Origin: Bacteroidota bacterium | GTDB lineage: Bacteria > Bacteroidota > Bacteroidia > Flavobacteriales > Flavobacteriaceae | DNA length: 42,365 nucleotides | Assembly: GCA_947466955.1 (NCBI GenBank) | Contig: CANIFM010000004.1 | Location: 1-42,365, forward strand | Reading direction: 5' to 3' | Shown here: positions 1 to 8,419 of the stretch, one piece after another | Layout of the letters: each line of letters starts with the position of its first letter | Numbering within the stretch: the stretch's first letter is position 1 | The notes under the pieces: model-generated | Databases searched by the model: none | What the model saw: only the letters and a program-made list of their open reading frames with translations | What the model was told of the DNA's origin: nothing | Program-made: the position numbers and the translations under genes

Positions 1-603
1 GAATTTCATTTTGACAGATACAATCCTGTTTTAAGTCCAAAAATACACAAAGAAACTGTCAATTCTGGTTCTGGGATTTTGAAGGATTTAGGACCGCATT
101 TAATAGATCAAGCCCTTCATTTATTTGGAATGCCAAAAAGTGTTTTTGCAGATATTAGAATCACAAGAAACCACTCTTTAGTTGATGATTATATTGATAT
201 TTTACTGTTTTATACCGATTTTAGAGTTCGATTAAAAGCAGGTTTTTTTGTTAGAGAAGCTATTCCTGCTTATGTAATTCACGGCAAAAAAGGTTCTTTT
301 TTGAAACAACGTGGTGATTTGCAAGAAGACGCTTTAAAATTGAGAGAAAAACCGAATCTAACAACTTGGAAATCAGAAAAAGAAGGAAACGAAGGGATTA
401 TTCACACCGAAACAAATGGAACTGTAGTTTACAAAAAAGTTCCATCACTTCTTGGAAATTATTACGACTATTTTGAAGGGATTTACCAATCCATTTCTGC
501 TAATTCTATCGAGCCCGTAACTGCTCAAGACGGAATTAACGTGATGCGAATTATCGAAGCGGCATTTGAAAGCAATACTCTTAAAAAGGTTATTCTTTTA
601 TAA
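1..603 (+). CDS. Gfo/Idh/MocA-family oxidoreductase, C-terminal part
   Basis: The reading frame is open from base 1, so the gene starts outside the window and only about 200 C-terminal residues are visible; the N-terminal Rossmann NAD(P)-binding domain is missing. The motif KDLGPHLIDQALHLFG matches the G-x-H-x-x-D helix of the Gfo/Idh/MocA substrate-binding domain, where His and Asp lie near the active site. The following beta-rich stretch and the C-terminal segment PVTAQDGINVMRIIEAAFES are usual for this family. Such enzymes oxidise or reduce sugars and related substrates with NAD(P); the substrate cannot be read from this fragment. The gene ends tail-to-tail with the M1 peptidase gene, the two overlapping by 14 bases. 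Confidence 0.85.
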   Translation, partial: EFHFDRYNPVLSPKIHKETVNSGSGILKDLGPHLIDQALHLFGMPKSVFADIRITRNHSLVDDYIDILLFYTDFRVRLKAGFFVREAIPAYVIHGKKGSFLKQRGDLQEDALKLREKPNLTTWKSEKEGNEGIIHTETNGTVVYKKVPSLLGNYYDYFEGIYQSISANSIEPVTAQDGINVMRIIEAAFESNTLKKVILL

Positions 604-2524
604 ACTTAAATTGTTTCGTTCCCTTATTTGTTTGGACACTTAAAAAATGAATTCCTGAAGTTAATGAAGAAATATCCCAATTTTTATCTGATTTAGTTTC
701 CATTATTTTTTGCCCTATAACGGTATAAAAAATGGCACTTTCAATTTCAATTCCTTCCTGCAAATCAATAGAAAGAGCATTTGAAGCTGGATTTGGATAA
801 ATTTGGATAGATTGATCAAAGTTGAAATCGGATGTTTCCAATGTTGCAGTACTTGATTTAGAAATAATATCTTTTTTTGGGTCAAATTGAACTCCAGTAA
901 CTGGAAATGGGACAGAAACTGTAAATTGTTCTCCGTTGACCGTGTTATTCACAACAACATCTTGAAAAACGCCACCAGCACCAGTTAAACGTATCGGAAC
1001 AGGCATTTCAAAAAAGGGCACTGACAAATCTGTAGTTGTTTGATTAACAGTTATTCCCGCTTGACCAACAGCACTATTCTGAACCGTTATGGTGTATTTT
1101 GGATACCCTTGATTATAAATCCAATCATTAAAGAATTCAGTCAAACTACTTCCGTAAACCGCTTCTAAATGGGCTTGTAAATTTGAGGTTATTGCATATT
1201 TATAAGCCAAATTCACATCTGCTAAATAATTTTTTATTCCTTGAAAGAAAATAGCATCACCTAATTTAAAACGAAGCATGTTCAGCACCATAGCACCTTT
1301 ATCATAAGATAGCCTTGGGTCAAATACTCTATTTACATCTAAAGCCTCAGTTTCTGTTAAGTAAACCGCACCATTTGGAGACGAAGTAATATTATTAATC
1401 ATATTTGTTTTTTCGGTAATAAATGCAGTAGAACCATCAAAATTCTCAATTACCAAAGAAGCTATATAGGTTGCAAAACCTTCATTTAGCCAAATATCTT
1501 TCCAAGTACCACATGTAATTTTGTCTCCAAACCATTGGTGTGCCATTTCGTGCGCTATTAATTGTCGTCCAAAACTTACCATAAATGAAACCGTTGTATG
1601 TTCCATTCCACCACCCCAACCAAATTGTGCGTGCCCATATTTTTCATTTGAAAAAGGATAGGTTTCTAAAAGATTGCTATATAAATCTAATATTAATGGT
1701 GTTTGAGCAAGCTGGGTTTGCAATGCTGGGGTATTACTTTCCGGATAAATATAGTTAACAATTGGATAAGTAACATTTGGAGTTGCTGCACTTGGCAATT
1801 GTGTATAAACATCATAATTGGTAACTGCCATACAAATTAAATAAGCTGGAATTGGATAACCATGATGAAAATGAGTTGTTTTTTGAGTGCCAAAAATAAC
1901 TGGCGCAGCCGGTTCTACGCCATTTGAAACACTAATGTATTCTGAAGGAGCAGTAATATAAACATCAATACTATCAATTTTATCATTCAAATCTTGTTTA
2001 CAAGGCCACCAATCTCTTGCTCCAAAAGGCTCAGATAAAGTATAAATTACTGGCACACCTAATCCATGCGTTGAACTTGAAAATGCAAAAAATCCATTTT
2101 GTGGAGGAGCACCGGAATAAGTTACTTCAATAGTAGCTTGTGTTCCAGATATTTGAGTTGTAGGTAACGCAATAATTAATTCACTTGTATTTTGTGAAAA
2201 AATAAGATTATTATTATTTATTTTTACAGAACTCACAGTCAAAGTGTTACTCAAATCGAATGTCAAAGTAGTCATGTTTGAAAGTGCTATATAGGTTGTG
2301 GTTATTTTCCCCGAAATAAAATAATTTGTAGGATTTACTGTAAATTCTAATTTATGGTAGATTACATCATAATTTTGAGTATTCGGATTTACAGCCAAAT
2401 TCATCAATTTTGCCGCTGAAGACTTTTCAGAATTTGCAATGTTTTCCTTTTCGGAAAATATATTTTGGGAAAAGGAAATCGTCGTTGTTAATAAAAGGGC
2501 TGTCAGGCGGAAAATCTTCATCAT
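590..2524 (-). CDS. Secreted M1-family metallopeptidase with T9SS type A C-terminal domain
   Basis: 644 residues. An N-terminal signal peptide (MMKIFRLTALLLTTTISFSQ) directs Sec export. The gluzincin zinc site is complete: HEMAH with H325 and H329, and the third ligand E348 in NEGFATY, giving HExxH-x18-E. The substrate loop reads GGGMEH, a variant of the M1 GxMEN motif. The last ~75 residues (from about FDQSIQIYPNPASNALSI to the end) form a Por secretion / type A sorting domain with the IYPNPA start typical of cargo passing the type IX secretion system. It is therefore probably a cell-surface or secreted aminopeptidase feeding peptide uptake. The gene stands alone on the minus strand. Confidence 0.93.
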   Translation of the reverse strand: MMKIFRLTALLLTTTISFSQNIFSEKENIANSEKSSAAKLMNLAVNPNTQNYDVIYHKLEFTVNPTNYFISGKITTTYIALSNMTTLTFDLSNTLTVSSVKINNNNLIFSQNTSELIIALPTTQISGTQATIEVTYSGAPPQNGFFAFSSSTHGLGVPVIYTLSEPFGARDWWPCKQDLNDKIDSIDVYITAPSEYISVSNGVEPAAPVIFGTQKTTHFHHGYPIPAYLICMAVTNYDVYTQLPSAATPNVTYPIVNYIYPESNTPALQTQLAQTPLILDLYSNLLETYPFSNEKYGHAQFGWGGGMEHTTVSFMVSFGRQLIAHEMAHQWFGDKITCGTWKDIWLNEGFATYIASLVIENFDGSTAFITEKTNMINNITSSPNGAVYLTETEALDVNRVFDPRLSYDKGAMVLNMLRFKLGDAIFFQGIKNYLADVNLAYKYAITSNLQAHLEAVYGSSLTEFFNDWIYNQGYPKYTITVQNSAVGQAGITVNQTTTDLSVPFFEMPVPIRLTGAGGVFQDVVVNNTVNGEQFTVSVPFPVTGVQFDPKKDIISKSSTATLETSDFNFDQSIQIYPNPASNALSIDLQEGIEIESAIFYTVIGQKIMETKSDKNWDISSLTSGIHFLSVQTNKGTKQFKFIKE

Positions 2525-2658
2525 TATTTTAAAATTTGAGCTAAATTAAATAATAATTATATAAATATAGAAAAACTACAATTAATTAACAATTTATCAC
2601 CCACAATCTTCAATATCGCAACTTTTATAATTTGCTTTATTTATAACAAACAAATGAT

Positions 2659-2666
2659 TAAATTTG
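2659..2666 (+). promoter_or_regulatory. Putative -7 element of serS promoter
   Basis: TAAATTTG matches the Bacteroidota -7 consensus TAnnTTTG, 45 bases before the serS start. No well-spaced TTG -33 box is visible (the nearest TTG is 24 bases upstream), so this is a partial match. Confidence 0.4.
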
Positions 2667-2710
2667 CGACTTAATCCTGAAATAAATTTGGGATTTATAA
2701 AAATTAAGAT

Positions 2711-3982
2711 ATGTTACAAATAGCATTTATTAGAGAAAATCAGGAAAAAGTAATCAAAGCATTGGCAAAGAGAAATATGGACGCCAAAGTTACAGTTGAT
2801 GAAGTTGTCCAATTAGATGAAAAACGAAGAGCTACGCAAGTAGAATTAGACAACATTTTATCCGAATCTAATAAATTATCCAAAGATATTGGCGATTTAA
2901 TGAAAGCTGGCGAAAAATCAAAAGCTGCTATATTAAAAGAAAAAACTGTAATTCTAAAAGAAAAAAGCAAAGATTTAGCTGAAAAAGCAGATGCTTTGGC
3001 ACACGAATTATTAGAAAAATTATATACTTTGCCGAATCTTCCTGCAGATAGTGTACCTGTTGGAAAAACCCCTGAAGAAAATGTAACCGTTTTTCAAGAA
3101 GGTGAAATTCCTGTTTTGCACGAAGGAGCTCAACCACATTGGGAATTGGTAAAAAAATACGACATCATAGATTTTGAATTAGGAAATAAAATAACAGGTG
3201 CTGGTTTTCCTGTATATAAAGGTAAAGGAGCAAAATTACAGCGGGCTTTAATCACTTATTTTTTAGATAAAAATACCGATGCTGGCTATAAAGAATACCA
3301 AGTTCCTCATCTTGTAAATGAAGCTTCGGCTTATGGAACGGGACAATTGCCAGACAAAGAAGGGCAAATGTATCACGATGCCACCGATAATTTATATTTA
3401 ATTCCTACGGCTGAAGTTCCTGTAACAAATTTGTTTCGCGATGTGATTTTGAACGAAAATGAATTGCCAGTTTTAGCAACTGCTTATACGCCTTGTTTCC
3501 GAAGAGAAGCAGGTTCTTATGGCGCTCACGTTCGTGGTTTGAACCGTTTGCACCAATTTGACAAAGTAGAAATCGTACGAATTGAGCATCCTGATAAATC
3601 TTATGAAGCTTTGGAAGGAATGGTAGAACACGTGAAAATGATTCTTCAAGAATTGAAATTACCTTACCGAATTTTGAAACTTTGTGGAGGTGATATGGGT
3701 TTTACCTCTGCTTTAACGTATGATTTTGAAGTGTTTTCAACTGCGCAAGATCGTTGGTTGGAAATTTCATCGGTTTCAAATTTTGAGACTTTTCAAGCCA
3801 ATCGTTTGAAATTACGTTTCAAAGATAAAGACGGAAAAAATCAATTGGCACATACTTTAAACGGAAGTTCATTGGCTTTGCCAAGAGTTTTGGCAGGAAT
3901 ATTAGAAAACTATCAAACGCCGGAAGGAATTGTAATTCCAGAGGTTTTGAGAAAATATACTGGTTTTGATTTGATTGACTAA
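2711..3982 (+). CDS. serS: Seryl-tRNA synthetase
   Basis: 423 residues, the usual length. The N-terminal ~110 residues form the long antiparallel coiled-coil arm (rich in K, E, A, L) that holds the tRNA-Ser variable loop. The class II catalytic core follows: TAEVPVTNLFRDVIL, motif 2 around CFRREAGSYGAHVRGLNRLHQF, and motif 3 around LNGSSLALPRVLAGILENYQ with the ATP-binding arginine. It charges tRNA-Ser (and tRNA-Sec where present) with serine in the cytoplasm. The start ATG gives the family N-terminus MLQIAFIRENQEKVIKAL. Essential single gene, no operon partner evident. Confidence 0.97.
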   Translation: MLQIAFIRENQEKVIKALAKRNMDAKVTVDEVVQLDEKRRATQVELDNILSESNKLSKDIGDLMKAGEKSKAAILKEKTVILKEKSKDLAEKADALAHELLEKLYTLPNLPADSVPVGKTPEENVTVFQEGEIPVLHEGAQPHWELVKKYDIIDFELGNKITGAGFPVYKGKGAKLQRALITYFLDKNTDAGYKEYQVPHLVNEASAYGTGQLPDKEGQMYHDATDNLYLIPTAEVPVTNLFRDVILNENELPVLATAYTPCFRREAGSYGAHVRGLNRLHQFDKVEIVRIEHPDKSYEALEGMVEHVKMILQELKLPYRILKLCGGDMGFTSALTYDFEVFSTAQDRWLEISSVSNFETFQANRLKLRFKDKDGKNQLAHTLNGSSLALPRVLAGILENYQTPEGIVIPEVLRKYTGFDLID

Positions 3983-3991
3983 AAATTTCAA

Positions 3992-4016
3992 CATATAAGG
4001 CATTTAAGGACATATA
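3992..4016 (+). repeat. Left 25-bp inverted repeat flanking the TPR lipoprotein gene
   Basis: Contains three iterations of a 9-mer: CATATAAGG, CATTTAAGG and, after one base, CATATAATT. Its reverse complement equals 4739-4763 with one mismatch in 25. It sits just after the serS stop. TTCAA directly precedes it. Confidence 0.8.
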
Positions 4017-4040
4017 ATTTTAGTAATAAAATAACAACTT

Positions 4041-4721
4041 ATGAAAATTAAAATCATTTTCTATTTATCACTAAATTTATTAATTGTTGGATGCGGAAAT
4101 TCACAAAAAAAGGATAGTGATGGTAATTATGAATTAAAACTAAATTCTCCGACCAAAAATGATGAAGCAGCAAAATATTATAATGATGGTTATGCGGAAT
4201 TTCATAAAGAGAATTATGAAGATGCAATCAAAAATTATAAAAAAGCCATAAAACTTGATTCTAGTTATACTGATGCAATTGATAATTGTGCATTGTCATA
4301 TCGTAGATTAAACAAATTAGACAGTGCTGAATATTATTACAAACTATCATTGAAAAAATTACCAACAAATGAACTTGCAATGAGTAATTTAGGTTTGGTT
4401 TATATGTTTAAAAATGACTTTAAAACTGCTAAATCAACTTTTAAAAAATTATTAAAAAATAATCCTAATTATGGAGATGGATTATACAGTTTGTCAGAAG
4501 TTTATTTGAGAGAAAATAAAAATGATTCCGCCATAATTTATAGTTTGAAAGCATACGAAGTTTGGAAAGATAATAATCCGGAATTTTCAGCGGATGCTTT
4601 ATATTATACAGGTCTTGCCTATCTTCATAAAGGAGATAAAAAGAAAGCAATGGATTATTTTGTTCGTGCAAATAAATTGGGTAAAAATATCCCTCCCGAA
4701 ATACAAAAACAACTAAAATAA
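4041..4721 (+). CDS. TPR-repeat lipoprotein
   Basis: 226 residues. The N-terminus MKIKIIFYLSLNLLIVGCGNS is a lipoprotein signal with the lipobox LIVGC, so Cys18 is the likely lipidation site and the protein is anchored to a membrane facing the periplasm or surface. From about residue 45 there are four to five tetratricopeptide repeats, for example AAKYYNDGYAEFHKENYEDAIKNY, spaced by 34 residues and carrying the usual small/aromatic pattern. TPR proteins bind partners; none is indicated here. The gene is boxed by a pair of 25-bp near-perfect inverted repeats and lies between serS and another TPR gene to which it is not closely similar. Function unknown. Confidence 0.85.
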   Translation: MKIKIIFYLSLNLLIVGCGNSQKKDSDGNYELKLNSPTKNDEAAKYYNDGYAEFHKENYEDAIKNYKKAIKLDSSYTDAIDNCALSYRRLNKLDSAEYYYKLSLKKLPTNELAMSNLGLVYMFKNDFKTAKSTFKKLLKNNPNYGDGLYSLSEVYLRENKNDSAIIYSLKAYEVWKDNNPEFSADALYYTGLAYLHKGDKKKAMDYFVRANKLGKNIPPEIQKQLK

Positions 4722-4738
4722 ATTAGTTTACCATTTCT

Positions 4739-4763
4739 TATATGACCTTAAATGCCTTATATG
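4739..4763 (-). repeat. Right 25-bp inverted repeat flanking the TPR lipoprotein gene
   Basis: Inverted copy of 3992-4016 (24 of 25 bases). Read on the minus strand it begins CATATAAGGCATTTAAGG. TTCAA recurs at 4765-4769, one base outside the repeat, as also found next to the left copy. The repeat contains an in-frame ATG (4742), which is why the downstream gene can seem to begin too early. Confidence 0.8.
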
Positions 4764-4771
4764 GTTCAAAA

Positions 4772-6550
4772 ATGAAAAAAATATTTCTACATATCGCATT
4801 ATTTTTCACTCTATTTGTTTTCTCACAAAACGAGCAATTGGCGCAGAATTATTTTGACAAAGGCGAATTTGAAAAAGCGCTAATTTCCTATCAAGAATTG
4901 TTGACTGCTCAACCTGGAAACGGCTATTATTTCCAAAAAACCATTGAATGCCAACAACAATTAAAACAATACGATGTTGCGGAAAAGGCAATTTTGAATC
5001 GTTTCGACAAATACAAACAAGCAGCACTTTTAGTAGAATTAGGTTCTAATTATCAATTGCAAAAAAACGAGGAAAAAGCCAAAAAATATTTCGAGCAAGC
5101 GTTAGATAAAATCAAAAAAAATCCAAGTGAGGTTTATGCGATTGCTGCCGTTTTTGAAAGAAAAGTATTAATAGATTATGCGTTGCAAGCCTATCAAATG
5201 GCACTTGATTTAGATAAAAATCTCAATTTTAATTTTCAAATGGCGTTGCTTTATGGTCAAAAAGGAGATTCGGATAAAATGATTGAAAAATTCCTGGAAG
5301 AATCGTTCAAAAATCCTCAAAACCTAATTGCAATTCAAAATCAGTTTTCAAGGTTTATGACTGAAAATGCCGATGTGAATTTTAATAATGCCTTGCGAAA
5401 AGCCTTATTACTTCGCACACAGCAAAACCAAGATGTGTTTTGGAATCAATATTTGAGTTGGTATTTTGTGCAACAAAAAGAATTCGGAAAAGCTTTTATT
5501 CAAGAAAAAGCAATTTATAAACGAAATCCTGAATCACTTTTTAATATTGTGAATTTGGCTCAAATTGCCATTGAAGAAGACGAAAAAGAAACGGCAAAAG
5601 AAATTTTGACTTTTGTTTTAGAGAATACTCAGGATATGGAATTGCAAATCCAGGCGCATTATTTTCTTACAGAAATGAAAATAAATAATCCGTTAGAAAA
5701 AGATTTGTCTTTAATCGAAACAGACTTAAATTCTTTGTTGAAACAATTTGGAATTACGCCTTATTCTTTAAAATTACAGATCTTGAAAGCGCATTTTGAT
5801 ACCTTTCAAATGAAAAATCCCGAGCAAGGAAAAGTCATTTTGAAAACCGCTTTAGATCTTCCTTTGAATGAATATCAAAAGGCAGATGTTAAAATGGAAT
5901 TGGCAGATATCTTTTTATTTGAAGAAAAATTCAACCAAGCCTCTTTGTATTATTCTCAAATTGAGGAAGATTTGAAGAATGACGTTGTTGGACACGAAGC
6001 AAGTTTGAAATCAGCAAAAACAAGTTATTTCAAGGCTGATTTCGTTTGGGCATTGAAACAATTCAAAGAGCTGAAATCGGTTTCATCGCAATTAATTGCC
6101 AATGATGCTTTGGAATATTTCCTTCTGATAAATGACAATACCGTTGCCGATTCTACGCAAACTGCTTTGAAACAATTTGCACGCGGAGATTATCTTTTGT
6201 ACCAAAATAAACCTCAAGAAGCATTACTTCAATTTCAAGACATTCTGAAAAATTTCAAAGGACAAGAAATTGAAAGTGTAACTATCTATAGATTGGGAAA
6301 AACATACGAAAAATTAGGAGATTATTCTTCGGCTTTAAGCCAATACCAAACCATTATAGACAAACATTCTGATGGAATTTATGTGGACGAAGCATTGTAT
6401 TTTTCGGCTGAAATTTATAATAAACAGCTGAAAGATACAGAAAAGGCAAAGCCACTTTATGAAAAATTAGTGTTCCATCACGAAGACAGTATTTATTTTG
6501 TAGATGCAAGGAGAAAATTTAGGGAATTGCGAGGAGACCTTGCCCCCTAA
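4772..6550 (+). CDS. Secreted tetratricopeptide-repeat protein
   Basis: 592 residues from ATG 4772. An in-frame ATG at 4742 lies inside the inverted repeat and would add MTLNALYGSK ahead of an otherwise normal signal peptide (MKKIFLHIALFFTLFVFSQ), so 4772 is preferred. The mature protein is all-helical TPR: an N-terminal set (AQNYFDKGEFEKALISYQELL), a long middle part, and a C-terminal set (YRLGKTYEKLGDYSSALSQYQTIIDKH, then YVDEALYFSAEIYNK) like the Bacteroidota YfgC/BamD-like TPR proteins. Predicted periplasmic scaffold; partner unknown. The final residues LAP and the stop codon lie within an interspersed CCCCCTAACCCC repeat, so the natural C-terminus may have been replaced. Confidence 0.85.
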   Translation: MKKIFLHIALFFTLFVFSQNEQLAQNYFDKGEFEKALISYQELLTAQPGNGYYFQKTIECQQQLKQYDVAEKAILNRFDKYKQAALLVELGSNYQLQKNEEKAKKYFEQALDKIKKNPSEVYAIAAVFERKVLIDYALQAYQMALDLDKNLNFNFQMALLYGQKGDSDKMIEKFLEESFKNPQNLIAIQNQFSRFMTENADVNFNNALRKALLLRTQQNQDVFWNQYLSWYFVQQKEFGKAFIQEKAIYKRNPESLFNIVNLAQIAIEEDEKETAKEILTFVLENTQDMELQIQAHYFLTEMKINNPLEKDLSLIETDLNSLLKQFGITPYSLKLQILKAHFDTFQMKNPEQGKVILKTALDLPLNEYQKADVKMELADIFLFEEKFNQASLYYSQIEEDLKNDVVGHEASLKSAKTSYFKADFVWALKQFKELKSVSSQLIANDALEYFLLINDNTVADSTQTALKQFARGDYLLYQNKPQEALLQFQDILKNFKGQEIESVTIYRLGKTYEKLGDYSSALSQYQTIIDKHSDGIYVDEALYFSAEIYNKQLKDTEKAKPLYEKLVFHHEDSIYFVDARRKFRELRGDLAP

Positions 6551-6563
6551 CCCCAAAAGTGGG
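6542..6563 (+). repeat. Interspersed G/C-run repeat (copy 1) overlapping the TPR gene stop
   Basis: GCCCCCTAACCCCAAAAGTGGG, a degenerate form of the copy at 12670-12692. The TAA inside it is the stop codon of the upstream TPR gene. Confidence 0.65.
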
Positions 6564-6603
6564 AAACTTAAGAATCGATACTATTAACGTTTATAGAATA
6601 AAA

Positions 6604-6915
6604 ATGATAATTTACAACGTAACTACCAACATTCACGAAAGTGTTCACGACCAATGGATGACTTGGATGCAAGAAAAACACATTAACGATGTTCTTGCAA
6701 CAGGAAAATTTTCATCGGCAAGAATGGTCAAAGTTTTAATTGAAGAAGAAATGGGTGGAGTTACCTATTCTATTCAATATGCAACGGAAAATAAAGAAAC
6801 ATTGCAACGTTATTACGATGAAGATGCGCCAAGATTAAGAGAGGAAGCAATGGCATTATTTGGCGATAAAATGTTGGCATTTAGAACGGAATTAGAATTG
6901 ATTTCGGAACATTAA
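6604..6915 (+). CDS. DUF4286 family protein
   Basis: 103 residues from ATG 6604; an in-frame upstream ATG at 6559 lies next to the interspersed repeat and would add an unrelated 15-residue stretch. The sequence begins MIIYNVTTNIHESVHDQWMTWMQ and contains WMQEKHINDVLATGKF, typical of the DUF4286 family, a ferredoxin-like alpha/beta fold common in Bacteroidota with no established function. It follows the TPR gene by 53 bases and may be co-transcribed with it. No signal peptide or membrane segment. Confidence 0.8.
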   Translation: MIIYNVTTNIHESVHDQWMTWMQEKHINDVLATGKFSSARMVKVLIEEEMGGVTYSIQYATENKETLQRYYDEDAPRLREEAMALFGDKMLAFRTELELISEH

Positions 6916-6931
6916 AGCGGTTCTATAGAAA

Positions 6932-6958
6932 CTTGATGTCGCAATTTGCGACATCAAG
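6932..6958. repeat. Palindrome 1 upstream of ORF6N gene
   Basis: 27 bases with perfect 13-base arms (CTTGATGTCGCAA on the left) around a central T. The inner core GTCGCAA-T-TTGCGAC is identical to that of the palindrome inside the ORF6N gene. Confidence 0.85.
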
Positions 6959-6974
6959 ATAGAATAAAAATACT

Positions 6975-7003
6975 ATTGGAGGTCACAAATTGTGACCTCC
7001 AAT
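6975..7003. repeat. Palindrome 2 upstream of ORF6N gene
   Basis: 29 bases with perfect 14-base arms (ATTGGAGGTCACAA on the left) around a central A. Its outer arms TTGGAGGTC match the palindrome inside the ORF6N gene; only one base per arm of the core differs (A for G, T for C). It ends 28 bases before the ORF6N start codon, a position where an operator could act. Confidence 0.85.
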
Positions 7004-7031
7004 TTAAGAAATACATCAAAACAATATAATT

Positions 7032-7520
7032 ATGAGCACCGAAATTTCGTTAATTCCAGATGATGTTATAATAAACAAAATTTACTTTATCAGAAATCAA
7101 AAAGTAATGTTAGATCGAGATTTGGCGGTACTTTACGGTGTTGAAACCAAAAGATTAAAAGAGCAAGTAAAAAGAAATTTATCAAGATTTCCTGAAGATT
7201 TTATGTTCGAATTGACCAAAGAAGAATTTGAAAATTGGAGGTCGCAATTTGCGACCTCCAATTCAGATAAGATGGGATTAAGGTACGCACCTATGGTTTT
7301 CACTGAACACGGAGTATTGATGCTTTCGAGTATATTGAACAGTGAAAAAGCGATTCAAACAAATATTCAAATTATGAGAATATTTACAAAAATCAGACAA
7401 ATGCTTGCTGAAACTACCGAATTACGTTTGGACGTGGAAACAATCAAAAAGAAAATTGAAAATCAAGGGAAAAATATTGAACTCGTTTTTCAATATCTTG
7501 ATGAATTAATCGAAAAATAG
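7032..7520 (+). CDS. ORF6N domain-containing DNA-binding protein
   Basis: 162 residues. Residues 8-95 form an ORF6N domain: IINKIYFIRNQKVMLDRDLA, then VETKRLKEQVKRNLSRFPEDFMFELTKEE, and MVFTEHGVLMLSSILNS. ORF6N is a DNA-binding-associated domain named from a phage protein and found in phage-derived and chromosomal genes of many bacteria. The C-terminal ~50 residues (MLAETTELRLDVETIKKKIENQGKNIELVF) are a predicted coiled coil, suggesting oligomerisation. The conserved stretch N68-N77 (NWRSQFATSN) is encoded by a perfect 31-bp DNA palindrome that recurs in related form twice upstream. Not surrounded by phage genes. Target and role unknown. Confidence 0.88.
   Translation: MSTEISLIPDDVIINKIYFIRNQKVMLDRDLAVLYGVETKRLKEQVKRNLSRFPEDFMFELTKEEFENWRSQFATSNSDKMGLRYAPMVFTEHGVLMLSSILNSEKAIQTNIQIMRIFTKIRQMLAETTELRLDVETIKKKIENQGKNIELVFQYLDELIEK
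7233..7263. repeat. Palindrome 3 within the ORF6N coding region
   Basis: 31 bases with perfect 15-base arms (AATTGGAGGTCGCAA on the left) around a central T. It encodes residues 68-78 of the ORF6N protein. It shares the TTGGAGGTC arm with palindrome 2 and the GTCGCAA core with palindrome 1. Confidence 0.9.
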
Positions 7521-7639
7521 AAACAAAAACGGAACGGGAAAGAATCGGATATAAGAAATAGTTCAATCATTAATTTATACTATTCAGATTATTTGTTGCA
7601 ACAAAAAAGTAAGCTGGCATTGCGCCTCACAATGATATT

Positions 7640-8419
7640 ATGGAAAAAGTAAAAGCAAAAAAACACCTTGGACAGCATTTCTTAAAAGACGAAAGTATCG
7701 CCGCAGCAATTGCCGATACTTTGAATTTTGAGGGCTATGAAGACGTGTTGGAAATCGGGCCAGGAATGGGAGTTTTGACAAAGTATTTATTGGAAAAGCC
7801 TATAACTACTTATGTTATTGAAATTGACACAGAATCGGTGACGTATTTAGACGAAAATTTTCCGAAATTAAAAGATAAAATCATTTCAAAAGATTTCTTG
7901 AGATACAATATAAATGAAACTTTTGAAGGAAAGCAATTTGGTATAATTGGGAATTTTCCTTACAATATTTCTACACAAATCGTTTTCCGAACTTTAGAAT
8001 ACCGCCATCAAATTCCAGAATTTGCAGGAATGTTTCAAAAAGAAGTTGCCGAAAGAATTTGTGAAAAAAAAGGAACTAAAGCGTATGGAATTTTATCGGT
8101 TTTGGTTCAGGCTTTTTATGATGCAGAATACCTATTCACGGTGGACGAACACGTATTTATACCGCCGCCAAAAGTAAAATCTGGAGTACTTCGATTACGT
8201 CGAAAAGCAGATTATAGTTTGCCTTGTGGTGAAAAATTATTCTTTACCGTAGTAAAAACTGCCTTTCAACAACGTCGAAAAACATTGCGGAACAGTTTAA
8301 AAACACTAAATTTGTCGGATAATTTGCGAGAAGACACTATCTTTGACCTTCGTCCAGAACAGTTGAACGTGCAACAATTTATCGAACTCACCCAAAAAAT
8401 AGAAGCCGATGCAGTTTAA
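7640..8419 (+). CDS. rsmA: 16S rRNA (adenine(1518)-N6/adenine(1519)-N6)-dimethyltransferase
   Basis: 259 residues, normal for RsmA/KsgA. It dimethylates two adjacent adenines in the 3' hairpin of 16S rRNA with S-adenosylmethionine during small-subunit maturation. Visible motifs: [15 protein letters not shown] at the N-terminus, SAM motif [13 protein letters not shown], the acidic end of strand 2 (VIEID), and catalytic motif IV NFPYNIS (N-x-P-Y/F). The C-terminal helical domain contains [15 protein letters not shown], typical for the family. The stop overlaps the start of the mgtE-type gene by 11 bases, indicating co-transcription. Confidence 0.97.
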   Translation: MEKVKAKKHLGQHFLKDESIAAAIADTLNFEGYEDVLEIGPGMGVLTKYLLEKPITTYVIEIDTESVTYLDENFPKLKDKIISKDFLRYNINETFEGKQFGIIGNFPYNISTQIVFRTLEYRHQIPEFAGMFQKEVAERICEKKGTKAYGILSVLVQAFYDAEYLFTVDEHVFIPPPKVKSGVLRLRRKADYSLPCGEKLFFTVVKTAFQQRRKTLRNSLKTLNLSDNLREDTIFDLRPEQLNVQQFIELTQKIEADAV

